Part shown: positions 7,298 through 12,581 of the stretch, piece after piece
Position numbering within the stretch: position 1 is the first letter of the stretch
Layout of the letters: the number at the start of each line of letters is the position of its first letter
Origin: an uncultured Oscillospiraceae bacterium
Lineage (GTDB): Bacteria; Bacillota; Clostridia; Oscillospirales; Oscillospiraceae
Reading direction: 5' to 3'
DNA: 12,581 nucleotides
Assembly (NCBI GenBank): GCA_934569045.1
Contig: CAKTJX010000044.1
Coordinates: 1-12,581 of the forward strand
The notes under the pieces: generated by a model
Seen by the model: the letters and a program-made list of their open reading frames with translations, nothing else
Database searches by the model: none
What the model was told of the DNA's origin: nothing
Made by a program: the position numbers and the translations under genes

Positions 7298-7431
7298 ATC
7301 TGCCGCAATCCGTGGCAGATCCAGTGAAATCCAGCCCGCGGCTGGGTGAAATCTGTCTTGTGACAGGTGAAATCCAATCACGGATTGGATGAAATCACCC
7401 GTTCCGGGTGGTTGTGGAGTCCCTGCGGGAC
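7298..7431 (+). repeat. Tandem hairpin array with (G/A)TGAAAT linkers
   Basis: Six short inverted repeats follow the exporter stop. H1: arms 7298-7306 and 7312-7320, with one G.T pair. H2: CCAGCC 7331-7336 with 7340-7345. H3: CTGTC 7353-7357 with 7362-7366. H4: CCAATC 7374-7379 with 7383-7388. H5: CACCCG 7396-7401 with 7405-7410. H6: GTCCC 7419-7423 with 7427-7431. The 7-base linker GTGAAAT occurs at 7324, 7346 and 7367, and ATGAAAT at 7389, a period of 22, 21 and 22 bases. The last linker (7411-7418) is degenerate. Loops are 3-5 bases. Stem sequences differ between units but each is fully paired. It lies before a terminator, so it is probably transcribed as the 3' untranslated region of the exporter mRNA. 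The family is not named here; it could be a structured RNA or a repeat of mobile origin. Confidence 0.8.
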
Positions 7432-7450
7432 GAATAAAAATAAGGAGAGC

Positions 7451-7491
7451 GGCCTGCTGCAAAATCAAAATTTGCGGCAGGTCCTTTTCTT
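7451..7491 (+). terminator. Intrinsic terminator of the exporter transcript
   Basis: The stem CCTGCTGCAAA (7453-7463) pairs with 7471-7481 through 11 bp including one G.T pair, with two further pairs possible outside it (7451/7483 and 7452/7482). The loop has 7 bases and is followed by TCCTTTTCTT. This is a good rho-independent terminator for the exporter gene and its hairpin array, and it insulates the promoter that follows. Confidence 0.85.
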
Positions 7492-7509
7492 AAGAAAACT
7501 TTAGGACAA
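7490..7509 (+). promoter_or_regulatory. Candidate autoregulatory repeat upstream of the OmpR-type regulator
   Basis: Two 9-base motifs, TTAAGAAAA at 7490 and TTAGGACAA at 7501, share 7 of 9 bases and start exactly 11 bases apart, the spacing at which PhoB/OmpR-family regulators bind tandem sites. The first copy overlaps the palindrome TTTTCTTAAGAAAA (7485-7498) and the T tract of the terminator; the second overlaps the -35 box. I infer an operator; no binding data exist here. Confidence 0.4.
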
Positions 7510-7532
7510 AATCGGGCGATTCATGCTATAAT
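7503..7532 (+). promoter_or_regulatory. Promoter for the OmpR-type regulator and kinase genes
   Basis: The -10 box is a perfect TATAAT at 7527-7532 with an extended TG at 7524-7525. A weaker -35 box, AGGACA at 7503-7508, lies 18 bases upstream. Transcription should begin near 7539, leaving a very short leader before AGGAGGT at 7544-7550. Confidence 0.8.
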
Positions 7533-7557
7533 GGGTTCAAAATAGGAGGTGTATGCT

Positions 7558-8208
7558 ATGCAGGAACCGATTCTTCTTGTGGAGGACGATTTGCCCCTCT
7601 CCCAGGGGCTTTTGGAGCTGCTGGAGAAAAACGGCTACGCGCCCACTGCCGCCATGGACCTTGCCGCCGCACGGGATGCCCTGGGGCGGCAGAGCTTCGA
7701 TCTGCTGATTCTGGACGTGACCCTGCCGGATGGGGACGGGGTCCGGTTCTGCCGGGAGCTGCGGGAGCGGAGCTGCGGCACCCCCATTCTGTTTCTCACC
7801 GCCCGTGACGAAGAGTTTGACATTGTGCGGGGGCTGGATGCCGGGGGCAATGACTATGTAACCAAGCCCTTCCGGGTTCAGGAGCTGCTCAGCCGAATCC
7901 GGGTGCTGCTGCGCAAGGACCCGGGCTGCCTGACCCGGGGCACCCTGGAAATCGACCAGCAGCGGATGCTGATCTCCCGGAATGGAACGGCCCTGCCGCT
8001 GACCCTGACGGAATACCGGATTCTATTGTGCCTGGTCCGCCAGCGGGGCGTGACCACCCGGGACGTTCTGCTGGGCGCTCTCTGGGACAATGACGGGAAA
8101 TTTGTAGATGACAATACCCTGTCCGTCCACATCAGCCGCCTGCGGGAGAAAATCGGCAGCGGGCACATTCAGACCGTCCGAGGGGTGGGCTACAAATGGG
8201 TGGACTGA
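7558..8208 (+). CDS. OmpR/PhoB-family response regulator
   Basis: This 216-residue DNA-binding regulator has a receiver domain (about 1-115) and a winged-helix effector domain (about 125-216). The receiver shows Glu9-Asp10-Asp11, phospho-acceptor Asp53 in LLILDVTLPDGDG, Thr81 in LFLTARD and Lys103 in DYVTKPF. The effector domain ends with the winged-helix phrase LSVHISRLREKIG and TVRGVGYKW, typical of Trans_reg_C. The start at 7558 is preferred over GTG at 7549, because AGGAGGT (7544-7550) would overlap that GTG, while it sits 7-8 bases before the ATG. The kinase gene overlaps its 3' end by 13 bases. It probably activates the transporter promoter at about 9066-9110, where 11-bp phased repeats suit this family. 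Subfamily (BceR-like, VanR-like) is not settled by sequence alone. Confidence 0.93.
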   Translation: MQEPILLVEDDLPLSQGLLELLEKNGYAPTAAMDLAAARDALGRQSFDLLILDVTLPDGDGVRFCRELRERSCGTPILFLTARDEEFDIVRGLDAGGNDYVTKPFRVQELLSRIRVLLRKDPGCLTRGTLEIDQQRMLISRNGTALPLTLTEYRILLCLVRQRGVTTRDVLLGALWDNDGKFVDDNTLSVHISRLREKIGSGHIQTVRGVGYKWVD

Positions 8209-9071
8209 TTCTTTTCCTGATTCTCTGTCTGATAGCTGCTCTGCTGCTTCTGCTGCGGCAGCGGCGGCAGACCCAAGCGCTGGCCCGGCAGATTGAAGCC
8301 TTCCTGGATGGAAGCGGCAGCCCCCTGACCCTTTCCTTAAAAGAAGGCACCCAGGCCGATCTGGAAAACGCCCTGGCCCGGCTGGAAAACAGCCTGCTCC
8401 TCTCCCGGGAGCAGACCCGGCAGGAGGCCAAGCGCAGCACGGACCTGCTGACGGACATCTCCCACCAGCTGAAAACCCCGCTGGCCTCTCTGCAGCTGTT
8501 TCTGGAGCTGGACAGCGGAGCCCATCTAGAGCAGGAGCAGGCCCAGGTTCAAAGAATGCAGACGCTCATTTCCAGTCTTTTGCGGCTGGAGCGGCTCTGC
8601 GCCGACGGCTACCCCTTCCATTTCGCACGGCATAACCTGCGGGAGCTGGCCGAGGGCTGCTGGCAGCCCTTGGCGGCCCTGTATCCCCAAAAGCAATTTT
8701 CCTGCGAGGGCGAGGCAACGCTCTACTGTGACGAAACCTGGCTGGGCGAAGCCATGACGAACCTACTCAAGAACGCCTGCGAGCACACGGCCCCGGCGGG
8801 GCACATCCGGATGGTGCTGGCGGAAAATGCCCAGGAGGTGCGCCTTCTCCTCTCGGACGATGGCGGCGGCGTGGAGTCCCAGGCGCTCCCCCGGCTCTTT
8901 GAGCGGTTTTACCACGGGAACCATCCCGGCCATGGGGTGGGCATCGGCCTTGCCATCGTCAAGCAGATCGTCTGGCGGCACCACGGCAGCATCTCCGCCG
9001 AAAACATCCCCGGCGGCCTGCAATTTACCCTGTACTTCCCGAAACTGGACGAATACCTTGCGAAATCGTAA
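8196..9071 (+). CDS. Short one-TM sensor histidine kinase of the transporter module
   Basis: The 291-residue kinase is the partner of the regulator whose gene it overlaps by 13 bases. Residues 3-20 form a single membrane helix (GLILFLILCLIAALLLLL), followed directly by a basic stretch and a helical linker. The catalytic core is complete: H-box DISHQLKTPLASL with His90, N-box NLLKNACEH at 189-197, G1 box DDGGG at 221-225, F-box LFERFYHG and G2 box GHGVGIGL around 245-252. There is essentially no outside sensing domain. In Bce-like systems such kinases are driven by the neighbouring transporter rather than by binding a ligand; that role is inferred here. Unlike BceS, only one membrane helix is evident, not two. 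GAGGGGTGG around 8180-8188 may serve as its ribosome site. Confidence 0.92.
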   Translation: MGGLILFLILCLIAALLLLLRQRRQTQALARQIEAFLDGSGSPLTLSLKEGTQADLENALARLENSLLLSREQTRQEAKRSTDLLTDISHQLKTPLASLQLFLELDSGAHLEQEQAQVQRMQTLISSLLRLERLCADGYPFHFARHNLRELAEGCWQPLAALYPQKQFSCEGEATLYCDETWLGEAMTNLLKNACEHTAPAGHIRMVLAENAQEVRLLLSDDGGGVESQALPRLFERFYHGNHPGHGVGIGLAIVKQIVWRHHGSISAENIPGGLQFTLYFPKLDEYLAKS

Positions 9072-9077
9072 GGTATT
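9052..9077. promoter_or_regulatory. Strong inverted repeat across the kinase stop codon
   Basis: AATACCTTGCG (9052-9062) pairs with 9067-9077 through 11 bp, with one G.T pair and a 4-base AAAT loop. It spans the kinase stop codon (9069-9071). No T run follows, so it is not a normal terminator. It could reduce read-through, protect the upstream mRNA 3' end, or act as a DNA site, since its right arm contains the first copy of the 11-bp repeat. Confidence 0.6.
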
Positions 9078-9110
9078 TGTCACCGGGCCGTAAGATGGGG
9101 ATGCTATTCT
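9066..9110 (+). promoter_or_regulatory. Regulated promoter of the ATPase-permease operon with 11-bp repeats
   Basis: Three 11-base units lie head to tail: TCGTAAGGTAT (9066), TTGTCACCGGG (9077) and CCGTAAGATGG (9088). The outer two share CGTAAG 22 bases apart; the middle one is weaker and matches at -GT-A-. The last core (9089-9094) is followed by 10 bases and then a -10 box TATTCT at 9105-9110 with extended TG at 9102-9103. No good -35 box is correctly placed (TTGTCA at 9077 is 22 bases away). This matches promoters that depend on a PhoB-type activator bound in place of the -35 box. The regulator encoded at 7558 is the obvious candidate. Confidence 0.6.
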
Positions 9111-9120
9111 GAAAGCATCC
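9099..9120. promoter_or_regulatory. Inverted repeat around the -10 box
   Basis: GGATGCT (9099-9105) and AGCATCC (9114-9120) form a perfect 7-bp inverted repeat with an 8-base centre that contains most of the -10 box. If transcription starts near 9117, most of it is not transcribed, which would favour a protein-binding DNA site over an RNA hairpin. Confidence 0.45.
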
Positions 9121-9141
9121 AAAGCACAAAGGAGGTACACA

Positions 9142-9828
9142 ATGAATATTTTGCAATGCGACCATCTTTCCAGATCCTATGGCTCCGGCGAGGAGCGGGT
9201 TCTGGCTGTGGACGGCGTTTCCTTTGCCGTGGAACAGGGCAGCTTTACCGCCATCACCGGCCCCAGCGGCTCCGGAAAATCCACCCTGCTGCATCTGCTG
9301 GGGGGCCTGGACAGACCCAGCGCCGGGTCTGTCCGGTTCCGGGATTGGGAAATCTACGATCTGAAGGATGATCAGCTTGCCATTCTCCGGCGGCGGCAGT
9401 TTGGGTTCGTCTTTCAGAGTTACAACCTGGTCCGAGAGCTGACAGGGTATGAAAACATTTTGCTGCCCCTGATGCTGGACAAACGCAAGCCCGATGAGGC
9501 CTACCTAGACCGCCTGATCGACATTCTGGGCATCCGGCAACGGCTCAACCATCTGCCCAGCGCCCTGTCCGGAGGACAGCAACAGCGCTTCGCCATAGCC
9601 CGGGCCCTGGCAAACAAGCCGGAAATTCTCTTCGCCGATGAGCCCACCGGCAACCTGGACGGCCAGACCGGCAGGCTGGTAATGGACCTGCTGCGCTCGC
9701 TGAACCGGGAGCTAGGGGTCACCCTGGTGCTGGTGACCCATGATCTGGGGGTTGCGGAACAGGCGGAGCGCATTCTCCACCTGACTGACGGAAAAATTCT
9801 CCGGGACAGTGGAGGGACACGGCCATGA
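9142..9828 (+). CDS. ABC transporter ATPase, MacB/LolD/BceA type
   Basis: The 228-residue cytoplasmic ATPase drives the FtsX-type permease encoded next. Walker A is GPSGSGKS (40-47), the Q-loop is FQSYNLVRELTGYENI, the signature is LSGGQQQRFAIARAL (from 142), Walker B is ILFADEPTGNLD (Asp166, Glu167) and the switch histidine is His200 in VTHD. The DEPTGNLD wording and the length of about 230 residues are typical of the mechanotransmission-type (type VII) exporters. GGAGG at 9131-9135 precedes the ATG. Its stop overlaps the permease start as ATGA, so the two are translationally coupled. The gene is preceded by its own regulated promoter, so transporter output may be raised independently of the two-component genes. 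Confidence 0.95.
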   Translation: MNILQCDHLSRSYGSGEERVLAVDGVSFAVEQGSFTAITGPSGSGKSTLLHLLGGLDRPSAGSVRFRDWEIYDLKDDQLAILRRRQFGFVFQSYNLVRELTGYENILLPLMLDKRKPDEAYLDRLIDILGIRQRLNHLPSALSGGQQQRFAIARALANKPEILFADEPTGNLDGQTGRLVMDLLRSLNRELGVTLVLVTHDLGVAEQAERILHLTDGKILRDSGGTRP

Positions 9829-12470
9829 AAACCCTCTCTATGAACCGCCTGGCCTACTCCGGCATCCGGTCCAACCGGAAGCACTATCGGCTCCTGGCCG
9901 CCAGCGTATTTCTCGCCGTGTTCATTGCCGTGGGAACCGTTCTGACCATCGGTGCTATGGAGGAAAAGGCGGCCCGCCAGCGCCAGGCCCGATATGGCCG
10001 GGAGGATGCCTTTTTCTTTGATGCCGACGAGGTGCAGCCGGATACCCTGGTCTCCCAGGGCCTCGCCTCCAAGGTCGGCACCGTCACCCTGACCGGCAGC
10101 GTCCGGGGCTTTCCCATGGGTTACTACGACGAAACCGCCGCCTCCCTGCTGTGCCGCCACCCCTTGGAGGGGCGGATGCCGGAGGGGGCAGGAGAGATCG
10201 CCATGGATCTGACGGCGCTGGAGCAGCTGTATCCGGGTAAACAGATTGGAGACTTTCTTTCCCTGACGCCGGACGGCGGCCGGGAAGCCAGGCAATACCG
10301 CCTGGTGGGCATTTTGCAGGCCCAATTTGACGATGACACCAGGCTGTATTTCCAGCGGGCCGTTCCCGCGGGCAGCCTGGGCATGCCCCGGATTCTCCTC
10401 TCCCGGCAGGAGGGGGGCGCCGCCGTCAACCGGCATCTGGTTCTCCTCTTCCCTTTCGGCGGAACCCTGGGTGCGCTTCAGGAAGCCTATCCCCAGGGAG
10501 CCCTGCTGGGCATCGGTCCCCAGGGGGAGCCCTACCAGGCAGACGCGGCCCATGCAGCGGATGGGCCCCGGCCGGATCGGGTGATCAGCAGCCAGATCTG
10601 GATGCTCCGCTGTGCCATGCTTTTCGGGTCCCTCAGCGGGATTCCCATGAGCAGTCAGACCCTTGTGGTGGGCTGTGCCCTGCTCTTTGGTTCCCTTCTC
10701 GGCATTTTTGAGGCCATGAGCGGCCAGTTTGACCGGAAGCAGCAGCAATACAGCCTGTACCGCACCATTGGTGTCACCCGGCGGCAGCTGCGGGCCATCA
10801 GCCGGCGGGAAGCCCTGGTGCTGGCGCTGCTTCTCTCCCCTGCCGCGGTGCTGTGTGCCGTGCTGGTAGTCTGGGGTGCCTGCCGCCTGTTCCCGGACAG
10901 TCTGATCTTTTCCCTCAATATTCCGGTAATCCTCCTGAGCATCCTTGTGACTTTCCTGCTGATCCGGCTTGCCTCCGGGATGCCGCTGCTGTTTACCGGA
11001 ACCCGGACACAGCGCCGCAGGCTGTCCCTGCCCCGCCGCTCCACCATCCGTTCCCGGAAAAACTACCGCCCGGAATGGCTGTGGAATCAGCGGAAGCTGC
11101 GGTTTCATCCCCTCCGGCAGATCGGCTGTGTGCTGCTGGTGCTGTGCATGAATCTGGCCCTCAGCTCCTCTGCGGATGTATTGCAGGATACCATTGACCG
11201 TCTCTATGTCCACCGGGATACCTTTCTCCCGGAAAAAAGCGAATTCCGGATTATCCGCACCTATTTCCCACTGAGCTCCAGCTTTACCCTCCGGCAGGAG
11301 AACCATCTGACCCCGGCGGATCTGGAGGAAATCCGTGCCTTGCCCCACATTCAGTCCGTCCAGGGCCGGTGGACGGAAAAGGTATTCGTTCCGGTAGACC
11401 GGGTTGGAGAACTCTTTGCCTATAATCAGCCGGACACGGACACCCTGCTGAACCGGCAGATCACCGACGCACTGGGAACGGATGGGACACCTCTGGAACT
11501 GAATCTGTGTGTCGTGTCGGATTTCTCGGAATTGGAATCCATTCTGCCCCAGGGGAGCGTCAGCAAGGAGGAAATTGACAGCGGCCAAAAGGTCATTCTC
11601 AACCTACCCCAATATGTCATCTCCACCCGTTCGGATGGCAGCACAAGCTATTCGGTGCGCCTGCCGGAGGACCCCATGCCCATCGGAAACGGAGTGCTGC
11701 TTGCCAACGATCAGTTCACCGTGGGGCAAGCCATCACCCTGTGCCAGCTCTGTGTGGACAGAGAAACCTACGAAAGAAACACCCAGTGGGAAGACAACAA
11801 TGCTCTGTTCGCCTCCGCAGAAAAGCGGACAGCGGAGACCACCGTTGGGGCCATCCTCGCGGCAGACTCTATGCGGTTTTATACCGTCTTTACCACCCCC
11901 GAGGGGCTGTCTTCTCTGGGTCTGTGCTGCGACTACACCTCCGAAATCGAAATGGAAACCGATGGCCCCACGGATGCCGAAACCGATGCTCTGCTGCAAA
12001 GCGCCCTGACCCGCATCGCGGCCCGGGAGGATGACATGGATCTCTCCTACTACACCGGCGCCCGGTTCAACGCCTTCGCCGCCAGCACATTGCGGCGGAC
12101 GCTTTTCTCCCTGTGCGTCACCCTGGGGCTGCTGCTCTTCTCCCTGATGATCGTCTCCGGCGATGTACTGCGGCAAATACGCGCGGACAAGCGCACCATC
12201 GGCATTCTCCGGGCCCTGGGCAGCGATGCGGCCATGCTGCAAAAGCACTACACCCTCCAGATCTGGGCCGTTACAGGCTCCGGCGGGTTGCTTCTGTTTC
12301 TCGCTATGGTTAGTGGGATAATCCATGTAATTTCCACCAGGCTCCCATTCTACGCCCTGTGCTGCATCCTCAGCACAGTCCTCATTTCCGTTGTCTGCGG
12401 CACCCTGGCCAAGGCAGAGCTGAAAAAGCTTTTAGGCCAAAGCGTGATGGAAACGATCCGGGATGCGTAA
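9825..12470 (+). CDS. FtsX-family (ABC3) permease with two large outside domains
   Basis: The 881-residue permease has two similar halves, each with one helix, a large outside domain and three helices. In the first half TM1 lies at about 22-44, the outside domain at about 45-270, TM2 near 279-298, TM3 near 330-356 and TM4 near 362-386. In the second half TM5 lies near 430-448, the outside domain at about 450-757, TM6 near 759-781, TM7 near 812-835 and TM8 near 840-863. The FtsX-type cytoplasmic phrases YRTIGVTRRQLRAISRRE and IGILRALGSDAAMLQKHY follow TM2 and TM6 at equivalent places. This 4+4 layout resembles a fused MacB/LolC-like pair and differs from BceB, which has ten helices and one outside domain. 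It starts inside the ATPase stop (ATGA) with GGAGGG at 9811-9816. Substrate unknown; antimicrobial-peptide or lipoprotein-related export are possible. Confidence 0.92.
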   Translation: MKTLSMNRLAYSGIRSNRKHYRLLAASVFLAVFIAVGTVLTIGAMEEKAARQRQARYGREDAFFFDADEVQPDTLVSQGLASKVGTVTLTGSVRGFPMGYYDETAASLLCRHPLEGRMPEGAGEIAMDLTALEQLYPGKQIGDFLSLTPDGGREARQYRLVGILQAQFDDDTRLYFQRAVPAGSLGMPRILLSRQEGGAAVNRHLVLLFPFGGTLGALQEAYPQGALLGIGPQGEPYQADAAHAADGPRPDRVISSQIWMLRCAMLFGSLSGIPMSSQTLVVGCALLFGSLLGIFEAMSGQFDRKQQQYSLYRTIGVTRRQLRAISRREALVLALLLSPAAVLCAVLVVWGACRLFPDSLIFSLNIPVILLSILVTFLLIRLASGMPLLFTGTRTQRRRLSLPRRSTIRSRKNYRPEWLWNQRKLRFHPLRQIGCVLLVLCMNLALSSSADVLQDTIDRLYVHRDTFLPEKSEFRIIRTYFPLSSSFTLRQENHLTPADLEEIRALPHIQSVQGRWTEKVFVPVDRVGELFAYNQPDTDTLLNRQITDALGTDGTPLELNLCVVSDFSELESILPQGSVSKEEIDSGQKVILNLPQYVISTRSDGSTSYSVRLPEDPMPIGNGVLLANDQFTVGQAITLCQLCVDRETYERNTQWEDNNALFASAEKRTAETTVGAILAADSMRFYTVFTTPEGLSSLGLCCDYTSEIEMETDGPTDAETDALLQSALTRIAAREDDMDLSYYTGARFNAFAASTLRRTLFSLCVTLGLLLFSLMIVSGDVLRQIRADKRTIGILRALGSDAAMLQKHYTLQIWAVTGSGGLLLFLAMVSGIIHVISTRLPFYALCCILSTVLISVVCGTLAKAELKKLLGQSVMETIRDA

Positions 12471-12477
12471 AGATAGA

Positions 12478-12509
12478 AAAAATCCCTTGCCTTTCGGCAA
12501 GGGATTTTT
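12478..12509. terminator. Bidirectional intrinsic terminator between the permease and tRNA-Ser
   Basis: AAAAATCCCTTGCC (12478-12491) pairs with 12496-12509 through 14 bp around a TTTC loop. The arm ends in TTTTT on the plus strand and in a T run on the minus strand. It can therefore end the plus-strand permease transcript and the minus-strand tRNA transcript. Its last base is shared with the complement of the tRNA 3' CCA. Confidence 0.9.
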
Positions 12510-12581
12510 GGCGGAGAAGGAGGGATTTGAACCCTCGATACCCTTTTGGGGTATACACGATTTCCAATCGTGCGCGCTCGG
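12509..12581 (-). tRNA. tRNA-Ser (anticodon GGA), 5' part beyond the right edge
   Basis: Read on the minus strand, the visible parts are the anticodon arm (stem CACGA/TCGTG, loop TTGGAAA, anticodon GGA at the complement of 12563-12565), a long type II variable arm with a 6-bp ATACCC/GGGTAT stem, a T arm (GAGGG, TTCAAAT, CCCTC), the 3' acceptor strand CTTCTCC, discriminator G and an encoded CCA. The long variable arm and G discriminator fit serine. The 5' acceptor strand and most of the D arm are missing because the window ends. Confidence 0.93.

Noticed and set aside
5956..7377. Open frame of 473 codons on the minus strand opposite the ABC exporter
   Set aside because: Same low-complexity shadow character; it also runs through the terminator-side hairpin array. 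The same applies to the minus-strand frames at 2913-4094 and 1561-2553.
7298..7431. CRISPR array
   Set aside because: The repeated part is only 7 bases with a 21-22 base period, the intervening parts are self-complementary hairpins, and no cas genes are present.
9501..11588. Long open frame of 695 codons on the minus strand opposite the ATPase and permease genes
   Set aside because: It covers two strongly supported genes, its translation is rich in G, Q, P and A with no domain or membrane pattern, and it has no ribosome site. Such frames are expected opposite GC-rich coding DNA.

Overview
The window looks like chromosomal DNA of a GC-rich gut-type Clostridia (Oscillospirales/Ruminococcaceae-like; this is inferred from gene families and codon use, with no taxonomic marker). 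Genes are tightly packed, Shine-Dalgarno sites are strong AGGAGG types, promoters are sigma-A-like, and a LytTR/GHKL pair and an OmpR-type pair, each next to an ABC exporter, are typical of that group. The left edge holds the start of acetate kinase on the minus strand. The right edge holds most of a tRNA-Ser(GGA), also on the minus strand. Everything between reads on the plus strand.

Region A (345-5381) looks like one transcription unit of five genes with gaps of 4 to 20 bases: tmcAL (tRNA-Met cytidine acetate ligase), an MBOAT-family membrane acyltransferase, a membrane-anchored SGNH-like partner, a LytTR response regulator broken by a single-base frameshift, and a GHKL histidine kinase with no sensor domain. 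The MBOAT/SGNH pair resembles AlgI/AlgJ-type machines that move an acyl (usually acetyl) group across the membrane onto an extracellular glycan. A 12-bp hairpin at 5411-5438 closes this unit or attenuates read-through into region B.

Region B (5479-7490) holds one 600-residue fused permease-ATPase ABC exporter. Its 3' untranslated region is the most unusual part of the window. It carries five or six small hairpins in a row, mostly separated by the 7-base linker (G/A)TGAAAT at a 21-22 base period, followed by a strong intrinsic terminator. Stem sequences differ from unit to unit while pairing is kept, which points to an RNA or DNA structure under selection.

Region C (7503-12509) is a self-contained sensing and export module: promoter, OmpR-type regulator, short one-TM histidine kinase, a regulated promoter with 11-bp phased repeats, an MacB/LolD-type ATPase, an 8-TM FtsX-type permease with two large outside domains, and a terminator. 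The kinase has no outside sensing domain, so the transporter itself may be the sensor, as in Bce-like modules. The substrate cannot be read from the sequence.

No intergenic stretch exceeds 300 bases. No phage, insertion sequence, integrase or CRISPR array was seen.
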